Shown here piece by piece: positions 8,292 to 17,355 of a stretch of DNA of 64,000 nucleotides. The translations under genes and the position numbers were made by a program. The notes under the pieces were generated by a model. That model was not told the DNA's origin, did not search any database, and saw nothing but the letters and a program-made list of their open reading frames with translations. Position 1 is the stretch's first letter; each line of letters starts with the position of its first letter. The DNA comes from Thermogladius sp. (GTDB lineage: Archaea > Thermoproteota > Thermoprotei_A > Sulfolobales > Desulfurococcaceae), in NCBI GenBank assembly GCA_022759365.1, contig JAEMPJ010000001.1, forward strand, positions 1 to 64,000, in the 5' to 3' direction.

Positions 8292-9182
8292 CTATTTCGA
8301 TCTAAACTGTCCGAGGAGGCTCTTTGAGAAACCTAGTATCACGGAGACCACCATCAACATTGTTGACAATGTAAGGTAGGTTAGACCCTCTAAGCCGGTT
8401 CTCCCTCTCGCGAATTCAATCCTACTATAGTAGACAGTGGAGTTCCACGGCTGTATGAGGACATAGGTTTGCTGTGTTGAGTTAAAGTACTTGGAGAGGT
8501 ACTGTAACCCTTCACTCCCGAGAGAACCCTGCCAGTAAGCTAGGCCTACACCAGGTGTGTAAAAAGCTATGACACTTGCACTAGTCCTGAGGTTTATGAG
8601 GTAGCTTCCGTTGAAGAAGTCGAGAACCCCTAGCTCGCTCCCCACCCCCGTTATGTTGACTTTGTCAAACGGCCTGTCTGCTACTCTAGAGTACCGTCCG
8701 GTGTAGATAGGCGTGCTCTCAACCGCAACAGTGTAGTACATGTAGCTCGCCAGTGATAATATGGTTAGAACCAGCACTGCGACAGCGATCACCCTGTCAG
8801 TAAGTAGGTCTAATCTAACCTTGAGAAGCGTGAGTGATAAAACGCCTAATCCTAGCAGGGATAAAACTATAATGATCCAGTCGAGGCCGTAGCCTCTAAC
8901 AAACACTACATCGCCAGTATTAGCCGGCGTTACGTGGAGAACCGGGATAAACCCTGCCGCTACCACACTGCTCGCACTCGAAGAAGCATCGTTGTAGTAT
9001 GTAATAACGATAGAGAGCCTGCCAACCGGGGTGATGTATATCTCCTCGTTATCTGGGAAAACCCCGTAGAGGACTGAGGGCACCAATATCTGCTGGAGAA
9101 GTATCATCATGACTGCCGCTATCACATATATTACGACAAACAGGTATTTGAGCAACAAGCTTGCTTTACTCAACGGCTTCAA
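8292..9182 (-). CDS. Integral membrane protein, unknown function
   Basis: A 296-residue protein with hydrophobic segments near residues 11-33, 100-120, 131-151 and 265-286. An extracytoplasmic stretch of about 115 residues before the last helix carries several N-x-S/T sequons. I do not recognise a family. It ends 6 bp from the stop of the VWA gene on the opposite strand and stands about 38 bp downstream of the gene at 9221-9715, with which it may be cotranscribed. A surface or envelope role is plausible but not shown. Confidence 0.65.
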   Translation of the reverse strand: MKPLSKASLLLKYLFVVIYVIAAVMMILLQQILVPSVLYGVFPDNEEIYITPVGRLSIVITYYNDASSSASSVVAAGFIPVLHVTPANTGDVVFVRGYGLDWIIIVLSLLGLGVLSLTLLKVRLDLLTDRVIAVAVLVLTILSLASYMYYTVAVESTPIYTGRYSRVADRPFDKVNITGVGSELGVLDFFNGSYLINLRTSASVIAFYTPGVGLAYWQGSLGSEGLQYLSKYFNSTQQTYVLIQPWNSTVYYSRIEFARGRTGLEGLTYLTLSTMLMVVSVILGFSKSLLGQFRSK

Positions 9183-9220
9183 CTCCGTGAGTATAGGAGA
9201 TACTTAATCCCAGCTGAAAA

Positions 9221-9715
9221 TTAAATGTTTGTCGCCAGAACGAGGGTTAGACCGATCAAACTAGAGTAGAACTCTGGTCTGCCCGCTTCGCCTTCAAAAT
9301 CTTTTAATATACTCGTGTAGTCGACTCCAAGGGATTCAAGGAGTTCAGCCGCCACTTCACGGCAGTATTCCACTATCTCCCCCTCCCCACCGATCAGAGA
9401 AGCAACCTTGCAGTCCCAACCGGCTCTAAGCGCCTCAGAGATCAAATCTGCATCCAAGTCGGCTTCCCATAGTTTTCTAACACCGGCATCAGATAACTTC
9501 TCGATAAGCCCGGGGTAGTAGTTTAAGGGCCCAATTATCTCAAGCCACTTGCTGACGCCTGCGAAGATATACTGGATAGCCTCAGACTTGTATGCCTCAC
9601 CGCCTACCTTATACAAAGCTATGGAGGCGTCCAGGAAGTCTGATAAATAGGTAATCTCGTCCTCTACCTCAACACTCTCCCCAACCTTACTCCAGTCAAC
9701 TGCCTCAACAGACAT
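9221..9715 (-). CDS. Hypothetical helical protein
   Basis: A 164-residue acidic protein predicted to be almost entirely alpha-helical, without signal peptide or membrane segment. It has two cysteines near residues 101 and 118, too few for a metal site. No family is recognised. The leader upstream of 9715 has an A/T-rich stretch, TTTTAACCCG on the minus strand, at about 9745-9755. It lies upstream of and in line with the membrane protein gene at 8292. Confidence 0.6.
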   Translation of the reverse strand: MSVEAVDWSKVGESVEVEDEITYLSDFLDASIALYKVGGEAYKSEAIQYIFAGVSKWLEIIGPLNYYPGLIEKLSDAGVRKLWEADLDADLISEALRAGWDCKVASLIGGEGEIVEYCREVAAELLESLGVDYTSILKDFEGEAGRPEFYSSLIGLTLVLATNI

Positions 9716-9911
9716 CTAAACACCAGTCTTCAATCCCACCGGGTACGGGTTAAAAGGAGTCGGGTACTCAACCTGCTGTTACATTGGGTTTAAATAAACC
9801 GTGAAAACTGGACTTTGCGTTTATTCTAGAAATAGATGGAGCCCATAAAATAAGCTACACATAAAATAGCCGATAATCTTTCACTAGAGAGCTACTCAAG
9901 CCTCTAGCCAG

Positions 9912-10832
9912 ATGATTAATACACCTCAAGTCTTTCTCATCTACAATAGGGTGAAGCCAGTGTTTCTAAAATGGATAATACCAGGCTCTCTGGCGCAGTC
10001 TCCTAGGCCTACTTTGAGAGACGTTGAGGAGATCTCAGGGGTTTTTACAGGTGTAGTAAACCTGTTATCTGAGGCGGAGAAGCCTTTCGAGGTTATAAAC
10101 GCCCTTAGAGCTCGAGGCGTCGAGGTTTTCCACGCTCCAACCCTTGATTTCCACCCAGTCGAGCTTATACATGTCCTAGGGTCAATCAACTTCATTGAAA
10201 AACACCTGGAAGCCGGGGGGAGGGTTCTAGTCCACTGCTCCGGCGGGGTCGGGAGGAGTAGCCAGGTAACAGCTAGCTACCTTGTATACAAGGGGTACGA
10301 TTTGTTCAGCGCGGTCAAATATATCAGGGGTATAGTAGACGGAGCCCTCGAGGTGAAATGGCAGGTCCAGCTTCTAGAGGATTTCGCAGATCTATTAGAT
10401 GCGATTGGTAGGAGTAGAGTTAGAAGGATTTACTCTGACCTACAGGAAGGTAGAGGGTGGAGAGAACTACTCCACGCATCTAAACTACTCCAATTCACTA
10501 TTGAGCTGGCGAGGATGATAGATTTGGGAAAACAAATTGTAGTGGAGGCTTTGAAAGAGGTAATGGAAAGAAGGGATAGGCCTGAACTACCTGAATTAGA
10601 TGAGCCTAGCAGCATTCTCAGGCTGGCCGAGGAGCTCGACTACGATATGAGCGGCAGAGTTGTCGTCCTAGACGGGGTTCTCGATAACGGGTTGCTTGAA
10701 CTGAGGATCCTATGTGATACACCCTGCGAGGACATTGCCTTGCGAGTTAGAGGCCTGGCCGGTAGAATCTCCTTACCTGGGCTGAGAGGGTTGAATGTCG
10801 AGGTGGGCTCGTACATGGACTATGTGTTTTAA
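9912..10832 (+). CDS. Dual-specificity/tyrosine protein phosphatase
   Basis: The cysteine-phosphatase signature HCSGGVGRS is at residues 108-116, with C109 as nucleophile and R115 in the P-loop. D79 in TLDFHP is the likely general acid. Residues 15-170 form the catalytic domain, beginning with the WIIPGSLAQS segment typical of archaeal members. Archaeal PTPs dephosphorylate tyrosine and also serine/threonine residues. Unlike the common 150-170-residue form, this one has an extra C-terminal region (about 175-306), helical then beta-rich, that I cannot assign. The ATG at 9912 is used; a GTG at 9951 is an alternative. Confidence 0.85.
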   Translation: MINTPQVFLIYNRVKPVFLKWIIPGSLAQSPRPTLRDVEEISGVFTGVVNLLSEAEKPFEVINALRARGVEVFHAPTLDFHPVELIHVLGSINFIEKHLEAGGRVLVHCSGGVGRSSQVTASYLVYKGYDLFSAVKYIRGIVDGALEVKWQVQLLEDFADLLDAIGRSRVRRIYSDLQEGRGWRELLHASKLLQFTIELARMIDLGKQIVVEALKEVMERRDRPELPELDEPSSILRLAEELDYDMSGRVVVLDGVLDNGLLELRILCDTPCEDIALRVRGLAGRISLPGLRGLNVEVGSYMDYVF

Positions 10833-10868
10833 CCGGCGCAACAGCTTAACATGCGTCTAACCCGTCGG

Positions 10869-10895
10869 ATGAAATAGAATGGACGTTTATTTCAT
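10869..10895. promoter_or_regulatory. 8-bp inverted repeat upstream of the DUF2139-type gene
   Basis: ATGAAATA (10869-10876) and TATTTCAT (10888-10895) are exact inverted copies with an 11-nt spacer. The right arm merges with a TTTATTTC A-box-like element, which would start transcription near 10914. The placement fits an operator for a dimeric regulator, but no regulator is known and chance is possible. Confidence 0.3.
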
Positions 10896-10938
10896 GTAGG
10901 GTTATAACGTGTATCTAGCCAGCAGGGGGAGGAGGGTT

Positions 10939-12396
10939 ATGGACTATCTTATTAGACCCGGTTACGGCCCTGAGTGGGGTAGTGGAGGGGTCTTCGGCCT
11001 AACCTACTACAGGGGTGTACTCTACTACACGCTTTCTATGGAGGCCCGATCATACTTCCACCAGGAGGGCAGGGAGAAAGTCTATGATTTCCACCTGCTA
11101 GGCCCCGGACCAGCCTCAGGGGGAGACACGTACAACGCTGTGGATGTCGTGGATGAATTCATATATTTCGGTGGGTGGGTTCACAACCCGGCTGTATACA
11201 AGACTAGAGAGGGTTTTGCAGGCGAGATCGACTTTAGAAACAAGTACTCGCATGTCCACGAGTATAACATCAACGAGGGGGAGGTCAGGCTTCTGTGGAG
11301 TGAATCCGCGAGGGCTGAAAGAGAGTGGGTTGGGGAGGTCTCGGAGATAATATATGACCGCCTCAACGACAAGCTCCTACTTGGTAGAGCAGACGGGCAT
11401 TACAACCTGGGGATCTACGAGCTGGATCGGAAGAGGGGGGAGTTGAAGCGTTTAAGCGAGATCCCAGGGCTGAAGGGGAGCTTGTTCTTGGAGTTCGCGT
11501 GCTTCGACATGCAGCCAAACTGGAGGAGGGGGGTTGACGGCGTCCAGTGCTATGACCCCTACAGCGGTAGGATGGTTTACCATAAAGTTGAGGACTGGGC
11601 TAAGGTGAGCGTTGATGGTGGAGGGGTTGAGTCAAGGGGTAGCGGGTATGCTACCACAGCTTACGCGAGGTACTGGCATTTCTTCCGGGGCGGGGTGCTC
11701 GTCGGGAACCCTATAGAGCCGGATGTGGAGGAGCCCGCCTTCGTCAGGTTGTTCGACTTCCCCTCTACATCATACTCCCCATCACGTAGCAACGCCCTGG
11801 TTGTAGGGGGAGGGATACTCGCGGTGTTCAACTCGTATTCACATGGAGTCCTCCACCTCCCCCATGCTTCGAAGACTACGGTCAACTACATTGTTGGCCC
11901 ATCTGTCCTGGTCTACATAACACCTCCATATGCTAGGATCGCCATGGCTCTCGGTGCGAGAGTAACAAGCATGACAAAGAAGGGGGATAGAATCCTGCTT
12001 GGCACGAACAACTCACCCAATCTTGGTGGTAGAGATGCAACCCGGCTGGACGTAGGTGTTAGAGAGATAGTCAGCGTACCTGAGGGAGACATACTCAACC
12101 CCCGCAACCCTCCAGTTGTCTTCCGCGTAGAGGGCTCTATGGTGGGCGACAAGTTCTTCGGCGGCATCCCCTTGACAGGCTACAAGACTGCGAGTATCAG
12201 AATGTTTTCCAGCAAGGATAACACCCTGAGAGTCTACGAGTACGATATCGGCCTACCACCGAGGCTTATTGACTCCTGCGATTACAATGTGAGAACTGGA
12301 TGGAACAACATCGATCTTGGAAGCCACTACAACATAGTTTCATTCAAGCTGTCTAGCCCGGATGACAAGGCGGTTATCTATATAATACTAGAGTAA
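10939..12396 (+). CDS. DUF2139-type protein
   Basis: A protein of about 485 residues rich in beta-strand sequence with many Tyr, Trp and Gly residues, resembling the archaeal DUF2139 family. GGVFGLTYYRGVLYY and NAVDVVDEFIYFGGW near its N-terminus recall the repeated blades of a beta-propeller. No catalytic signature is recognised and there is no signal peptide. An upstream GTG at 10909 is in frame, but the A-box near 10885 predicts transcription after that codon; ATG 10939, preceded by a purine-rich GGGGGAGGAGG, is preferred. It appears to be a single-gene unit. Confidence 0.65.
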   Translation: MDYLIRPGYGPEWGSGGVFGLTYYRGVLYYTLSMEARSYFHQEGREKVYDFHLLGPGPASGGDTYNAVDVVDEFIYFGGWVHNPAVYKTREGFAGEIDFRNKYSHVHEYNINEGEVRLLWSESARAEREWVGEVSEIIYDRLNDKLLLGRADGHYNLGIYELDRKRGELKRLSEIPGLKGSLFLEFACFDMQPNWRRGVDGVQCYDPYSGRMVYHKVEDWAKVSVDGGGVESRGSGYATTAYARYWHFFRGGVLVGNPIEPDVEEPAFVRLFDFPSTSYSPSRSNALVVGGGILAVFNSYSHGVLHLPHASKTTVNYIVGPSVLVYITPPYARIAMALGARVTSMTKKGDRILLGTNNSPNLGGRDATRLDVGVREIVSVPEGDILNPRNPPVVFRVEGSMVGDKFFGGIPLTGYKTASIRMFSSKDNTLRVYEYDIGLPPRLIDSCDYNVRTGWNNIDLGSHYNIVSFKLSSPDDKAVIYIILE

Positions 12397-12419
12397 GCGG
12401 GTCAGCACCGGTGGGTTCT

Positions 12420-12641
12420 TCAACGCTTACTCTCTACCTGTTTGAGCAGTTCCTCAATAAACTTAGACGCCTCCTCCCTACTAGTGAGTGTGGTTGTTTT
12501 CCTATTGGAGTAGGCGAGAACTACCCTATCGCCCACCTTAAGCCTCACTACATCCGCTTCTTTAAACGAGTATACGTCTAATATCGACACCCCTTTCTTA
12601 ACGGCCTCCTCCCTGAGTATTACAATGGGTCTTTTAGGCAT
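12420..12641 (-). CDS. Small hypothetical protein
   Basis: A 73-residue protein with a short beta-rich core (VVRLKVGDRVVLAYS) and a charged C-terminal helix. An A-box TTAAATTC on the minus strand near 12662-12670 lies 26 nt before ATG 12641, so I take this leaderless start rather than the codon nine bases upstream. It is convergent with the gene that ends at 12396. No family is recognised. Confidence 0.55.
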   Translation of the reverse strand: MPKRPIVILREEAVKKGVSILDVYSFKEADVVRLKVGDRVVLAYSNRKTTTLTSREEASKFIEELLKQVESKR

Positions 12642-12711
12642 GGCTCCCACCTTGAATCCATGAATTTAAGAATCAGACCCCGGGTTTTAAAACGTAGAGC
12701 GGGGGTTGAAT

Positions 12712-13125
12712 GTGCAAAAATGCATTAAGTGGGGTAGCCACGGATTAGACGTCAAGGTCGAGGACGGGACTCTGAGTATCCGGGGGAGCTTCATCATCGA
12801 GGTCAAACCCAGGGGGGTTGTCTTCGAGAGGGCTACGGGTTACAGGGTCGCAGGCGATGCAAGGAAGAAGTATATCTATGTTGAACACGCGGAGCTAAAG
12901 CCCCTTGAGGACGCCGTCGACTGCCCTGACGAGCTGGAGCTGGGTAAACTCGTTTTAAACCGGGTTGACCTTGACTTCGAGGAGTACTTAACTATTGTGA
13001 CATCTGGTGAGAGCTTAATTGACTATATGGTTGTGACGAGAACGTTGACTTGTATAGTGGTTTCACGGAGGAGGGAGGCTTACTTCGACTTTACGGGGAA
13101 CACCCTAGCGGTCTATCTGGTCTAG
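12712..13125 (+). CDS. Hypothetical protein
   Basis: A beta-rich soluble protein of 137 residues with no recognised domain. TTG 12706 and GTG 12712 are possible starts; GTG 12712 is better spaced from GGGGGTT at 12701-12707. It has two short Cys positions (residues near 4 and 66) and a conserved-looking GGTLSIRG-like strand region. Its 3' end overlaps the stop of the isopentenyl phosphate kinase gene on the other strand by 4 bp. Confidence 0.6.
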   Translation: MQKCIKWGSHGLDVKVEDGTLSIRGSFIIEVKPRGVVFERATGYRVAGDARKKYIYVEHAELKPLEDAVDCPDELELGKLVLNRVDLDFEEYLTIVTSGESLIDYMVVTRTLTCIVVSRRREAYFDFTGNTLAVYLV

Positions 13126-13922
13126 CCGCCCCTCAAGTCCACAACTGTTGCTCTAACACCTGTTAAACCCTTATTGAATATCTTCGTAATATTCTCCACG
13201 TCAAATCCACTAGCTAATACGACGGGTACACGGAACTCCCTCGACAGCTCCACAGCAGACTTCACCTTACCGTAGACCCCTCCCGTCGCATCCGCTCCCT
13301 CAAAGCTCTTCAACATCCCTATTACACTACCATAATTGCTGGAGTCAATTCTCTCGATCAACACGGGATTCTCGCAGACATGCGGGTTGCAGGTGTAGAC
13401 GCCATCTACGTCCATCAGGAATACAAATATCTCTGGCTTAATGTGTTGGGCCATTAGCTTGAAAACCCTTTCCGTTGACAAAACTTCGAAACCCCCCTCG
13501 GTGAAAACGCACTCCCCGTAGACAACAGGAGTAATCCCGAGCCTCAGCGCGTTTATCACTGGCTCTGGGTTTACATAGTATTTGCCATCCTTCCCCACGA
13601 TTATAGCACTTGTCTGAATGGACACGGCTTTAATCCCTTCATCAACCAAATAGTCCACAATGAACTTGTTCAGCCATCGCGTAGTCCTCTGGCACTCTAC
13701 GAGGATTACCCTACTGTCTACTCTGCCCGTCAGCTTTGTCACAACAGTGTGGGCGAAACTCCCCCCGCCATTGGCCAAGACGACCTGTCTTCTCTCTAAA
13801 ACGCTTTTCAGGATCTTGGAGAGTGCTTCAAGAGCGTGGAAGTTTATTGAGAAGGGCTTGTCCTTAAAGGTGAGGAAGCTACCGCCGGCTTTAATGTACA
13901 CTGCTTGTAGCTCTGAAATCAT
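13122..13922 (-). CDS. ipk: Isopentenyl phosphate kinase
   Basis: A 266-residue amino-acid-kinase-fold protein. It shows KAGGS at residues 11-15, NGGGSFAH at 51-58 with the His58 that distinguishes isopentenyl phosphate kinase from other family members, and DATGGVYGKV near 210-219 for nucleotide binding. The enzyme phosphorylates isopentenyl phosphate to IPP in the archaeal mevalonate pathway, feeding lipid synthesis. The GGPP synthase at 22.2 kb uses the product. It is not in an operon with other isoprenoid genes here. Confidence 0.9.
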   Translation of the reverse strand: MISELQAVYIKAGGSFLTFKDKPFSINFHALEALSKILKSVLERRQVVLANGGGSFAHTVVTKLTGRVDSRVILVECQRTTRWLNKFIVDYLVDEGIKAVSIQTSAIIVGKDGKYYVNPEPVINALRLGITPVVYGECVFTEGGFEVLSTERVFKLMAQHIKPEIFVFLMDVDGVYTCNPHVCENPVLIERIDSSNYGSVIGMLKSFEGADATGGVYGKVKSAVELSREFRVPVVLASGFDVENITKIFNKGLTGVRATVVDLRGG

Positions 13923-14057
13923 GCCCCAAGCCCCACAACACCTTTTTTTATCTTCAACAATTTAATTTACTCACCTGGTCTCTCCGGAAGGTGGTTTCCA
14001 ATAGTTTATGGTAGAGTCCAAAAGTTTATAGCTTGGCTGGAGGAAACGTGGATCCCG

Positions 14058-15347
14058 GTGATCATCGCAAACTTTTTCATCGCGTTGACAGCACCTTTGA
14101 TCACGGCCTACTACGACTACAGGTATTTCGAGCAATGGTATGAAATAGCCTCGAAAAACGGTGTAAGCGAGATATACTTGTATTCCGCGAAGACTGCGTA
14201 CTTTCCCCTAACTGTCTATGTATACTTGTTATTCCATTGGATGGGCCTTAGGCTTGCGAGCCTGCTGAACACGGGGGCGAGCCCTCTCAACCCTTTAGTG
14301 CTTTTAGTTGACAAGATCCCGTACATCGTTAGCTTCAACGTAATCTACTTTATTCTAAGAAAGAGGTATGGCAGTAGAGCCGGCTTCCTCTGGCTTATCA
14401 ATGTAAGCGCCTACTCAACCCTAGCGGGTTTCCAAGTAGATTTGCTTGTAGCCCTTTTGGTCTTAGCCTCCATGGTCTACATGGAGGAGGGTAGAGTTGA
14501 CGTAAGCCTCCTACTCGCCTCCCTGGCGACTTCAGTTAAACAAATATTCGTCTTCACCGGGCTAATCCCCTTCGTAGTTCTATGGAGGAAAAACGGTTTT
14601 AGGGTGGCTTTGAAAAAGCTTCTCATCTACTTTGTTCTACCCATCCTAGCCCTCTCACTACCATTCCTTTTGAGAGACCCCGTGAACTTCGTCTACAAAA
14701 GCCTCTTTTTCCACGGTTACAGGTACCCCCAGGATCTTAGCTTGTGGGCTATACCGATGTACATCGTCGTATTCAATGTACAAGCCTTACCCGGCTTTAT
14801 CACCTGGGGTTGGGTTATACCTTTCATTATATTCATGGCCTTGTTAACGGTTAAACTCGCCCGAGACCCGTTGGTTGAAAGAAACATTTTGTACTATTAC
14901 GTTATCATGGTCGCCGGGATGATAGTGTTGAATAAAGTTGGCGGGTTAAACTACCTAACCTGGCTCACCCCGCTTCTGATAGCCTTCTCCTCGAGGACTT
15001 CCGGCAACTTGAGCATGAAGCTGAAGTGTATCAGTATAGCCCTACCGTTGTTGAGCCTCGTATTATATCCGTTCTTCACCTTTTTCTCAGCCACTATTGT
15101 CGGAGGGGATATCTACATCGTGGAAGACTCGAGCTGGGAGCCGGCTGAGGGGATTTTCTACGCTAGCTACGGGTATTACAACCCGCTAGTTGGTTTGATC
15201 TCGGCGCTTAAATCAAACCCGACCTCCTACTTCATTTTCAAAAGCTTGTACAACGCTATCCCTGCTACTTCTATAGCGGTGACTCTGATCTACAATTTAA
15301 CTATTATCTACGTGATTAGTATAGCATGGAGGCTGACCAGGTATTAA
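14058..15347 (+). CDS. GT-C-type multi-pass membrane glycosyltransferase (putative)
   Basis: A 429-residue protein with about ten membrane segments. The first external loop has AYYDYRYFEQWYE near residues 17-29, resembling the acidic catalytic loop of GT-C glycosyltransferases that use polyprenyl-phosphate sugars. The start is GTG 14058; an A-box AAAGTTTATAGC is near 14021-14032. DphB follows 3 bp downstream, so the two are cotranscribed although functionally unrelated. A role in glycan or lipid glycosylation is plausible given the many sequon-rich secreted proteins in this window; the substrate is unknown. Confidence 0.6.
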   Translation: MIIANFFIALTAPLITAYYDYRYFEQWYEIASKNGVSEIYLYSAKTAYFPLTVYVYLLFHWMGLRLASLLNTGASPLNPLVLLVDKIPYIVSFNVIYFILRKRYGSRAGFLWLINVSAYSTLAGFQVDLLVALLVLASMVYMEEGRVDVSLLLASLATSVKQIFVFTGLIPFVVLWRKNGFRVALKKLLIYFVLPILALSLPFLLRDPVNFVYKSLFFHGYRYPQDLSLWAIPMYIVVFNVQALPGFITWGWVIPFIIFMALLTVKLARDPLVERNILYYYVIMVAGMIVLNKVGGLNYLTWLTPLLIAFSSRTSGNLSMKLKCISIALPLLSLVLYPFFTFFSATIVGGDIYIVEDSSWEPAEGIFYASYGYYNPLVGLISALKSNPTSYFIFKSLYNAIPATSIAVTLIYNLTIIYVISIAWRLTRY

Positions 15348-15350
15348 ACC

Positions 15351-16136
15351 ATGCTGATTCTAATAGGTCTCGGGATGAAGTTCGAGGATCTGACACTCGA
15401 GGCAGTCGACTACATTAAGGGGGCGGACGTAGTATACATCGACACGTACACGAACATCTACGAGGACTACAACAAGTTGATAGACCTGGTGAAATCGAAA
15501 GAGTATAAGCTCGCCAGTAGGAGCGACCTAGAGGGGGAGGGGATTTCGAGAATAGTTGAGGAGGCCTCGAGGAAAAATGTCGCGATCCTGGTTCCAGGGG
15601 ATCCTCTGATCGCCACCACGCACGAAGCCCTGAGAGTTGAAGCCGCCAGGAAGGGTGTTAAAGTAGTGGTCGTGAACGGTCTTTCAATAGCTACTCTGGC
15701 TTTCAGTAGGACGGGGTTGCACTTCTACAAGCTGGGTAGGACGATAACTCTGACTTACAATAAGGAGTCTGCGGAGTATGTTGTCAACGCGATATACGAC
15801 AATATTTCAAGAGGGCTCCACACACTGGTTCTCCTAGACATCAAGGTGGAGGAGTCGAGGGCCATGAGCATACCTGAGGCTGTGGGAATACTGCTTGAAA
15901 GCGATAAAAGGGGGTTGCTGGGTGAGAGGGTGGCTGTGGGAATAGCCCGCTTGGGTTTCAGAGACGAGTTTATAGTGGCTGATCTCACCAGAAACCTGGG
16001 TAACTACGCTTACCCGCCTCCCCCTCACTCAATAATCATCCCCGGCGACCTACACTTCATGGAGGTCGAAAGCCTGAGATACAACTGCAGGCTACCCATT
16101 GGGGTCTACGAGAAGCTGGCTGGAAGACGTATTTGA
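15351..16136 (+). CDS. dphB: Diphthine synthase
   Basis: A 261-residue SAM-dependent methyltransferase of the tetrapyrrole-methylase fold. ILIGLGMKFEDLTLEA at the start, VPGDPLIATTH near residues 83-93 and YPPPPHSIIIPGDLHFME near the C-terminus are DphB features. It methylates the diphthamide precursor on elongation factor 2. Length is normal for archaeal DphB. It begins 3 bp after the membrane glycosyltransferase gene. Confidence 0.93.
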   Translation: MLILIGLGMKFEDLTLEAVDYIKGADVVYIDTYTNIYEDYNKLIDLVKSKEYKLASRSDLEGEGISRIVEEASRKNVAILVPGDPLIATTHEALRVEAARKGVKVVVVNGLSIATLAFSRTGLHFYKLGRTITLTYNKESAEYVVNAIYDNISRGLHTLVLLDIKVEESRAMSIPEAVGILLESDKRGLLGERVAVGIARLGFRDEFIVADLTRNLGNYAYPPPPHSIIIPGDLHFMEVESLRYNCRLPIGVYEKLAGRRI

Positions 16137-16155
16137 AGAGGGAATAGTTTTCCTA

Positions 16156-16166
16156 AGGTTTATAAC
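16156..16166 (+). promoter_or_regulatory. A-box promoter of the ABC importer operon
   Basis: GGTTTATAACC at about 16157-16167 lies 26 nt upstream of the purine-rich ribosome-binding stretch GGAGGAAGAGG (16184-16195), which in turn precedes ATG 16205 by about nine bases. Confidence 0.5.
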
Positions 16167-16204
16167 CGGTTTCACAACTTAAATGGAGGAAGAGGTTGGA
16201 CGTT

Positions 16205-17350
16205 ATGTCCAAGCAGATATTAACGCTGATCATCGCTCTAGTAATAGCTTTTTCAACGATTCAACCAGTGAAATTAACTATTGCGTCAGGGCAAACAATA
16301 ACCGTAACCGACGCCCTAGGCAGAGCTGTAAACCTAACCAAAGTCCCGAGCAGAGTCGTCTCGCTCTCACCATCTATCACCGAGCTACTCCTCTCACTCA
16401 ATCTCTCTAGCGTCCTCGTAGGGGTGGACGACTACTCCTACAGAGACTGGTATTTAAACGCCTCCCAGGTGTTCGCCTCGAGGAATATAACAGACGTAGG
16501 GGGCTACTGGTGGAGCGCTATAAAAATAGAGACGATCCTATCACTTCAACCCGACCTAGTTCTAGCTGACGCGGGCGCCCACAAACCACTCCTCAATACC
16601 TTTGCGGAATACAATCTCACAGTCGTGTACTTGAAGGGCGGTAGCGCGACAAGCATTGAGGACATCTACTCGGATATATACCTTGTCGGCAGGATATTCA
16701 ATAAGACAAGCGAGGCTATTACTCTGATAAATGAGATTGAGAAGCACTTGGAGGAGGGCAGGAGCCTGCTGAGCGGCTACAGCGGAGTGAGCGTACTCTA
16801 CGTCGTGGGAATCTATCAGGGGATATGGGTTGCCGGAAAGTCGACATTCACCGACGACCTTATTTCAAGGCTTGGCTTGAGGAACGCCGCTGGATCCTAC
16901 GGTTGGACGCCCGTGGGCATTGAGGAGATCGCCTCCTGGAAGCCTGATGTAATATTAGTAGCCGGGATGGGGATCACGGAAAAAGATGTTGAGGACGCCG
17001 GGCTGACAAAGCTTGGTGCTAGAGTAGTCATCCTGAACAGTACGGAGACGGATGTGCTCAGCAGGCCATCACCCATAATCATGTTAGCGCCGAGCATCAT
17101 CTACGATATTTTAAAGAGTTTCACAACAACCACGCCGCCCGCAACAACCTCCACGATCTCAACAACAACCGCTACCGAGACTCAGACAGTGACCACTACT
17201 TACACAACCACCTATACGACAACTTATACAACCACACTAGTTAAACAAGAGTTCTCCACAAGTGAGGCTCTGCTATATATAACAATATCCGCGGCTCTCG
17301 CACTGATAATAGGTTTCGTCGCCGGTAGGTTTATCTCTAGAAGGAGCTAA
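16205..17350 (+). CDS. ABC transporter substrate-binding protein (BtuF/FepB type), membrane-anchored
   Basis: The first gene of an importer operon. An N-terminal signal peptide (hydrophobic to about residue 22) leads to a periplasmic-binding-protein type III domain with PSRVVSLSPSITELLLSL, typical of cobalamin and iron-siderophore binding proteins. A Thr-rich stalk with TTT/TYTTT runs (about 302-342) and a C-terminal helix ending in RFISRRS tether it to the outer face of the membrane, the usual archaeal layout. ATG 16205 is preferred over TTG 16196 from its spacing to GGAGGAAGAGG. Ligand choice between B12 and chelated iron cannot be fixed from sequence. Confidence 0.87.
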   Translation: MSKQILTLIIALVIAFSTIQPVKLTIASGQTITVTDALGRAVNLTKVPSRVVSLSPSITELLLSLNLSSVLVGVDDYSYRDWYLNASQVFASRNITDVGGYWWSAIKIETILSLQPDLVLADAGAHKPLLNTFAEYNLTVVYLKGGSATSIEDIYSDIYLVGRIFNKTSEAITLINEIEKHLEEGRSLLSGYSGVSVLYVVGIYQGIWVAGKSTFTDDLISRLGLRNAAGSYGWTPVGIEEIASWKPDVILVAGMGITEKDVEDAGLTKLGARVVILNSTETDVLSRPSPIIMLAPSIIYDILKSFTTTTPPATTSTISTTTATETQTVTTTYTTTYTTTYTTTLVKQEFSTSEALLYITISAALALIIGFVAGRFISRRS

Positions 17351-17355
17351 ACACC

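Noticed and set aside
17145-17245. ACAACC/TAC-type tandem repeat
   Set aside because: It is the codon pattern of the Thr/Tyr-rich stalk of the binding protein, not an independent repeat element.
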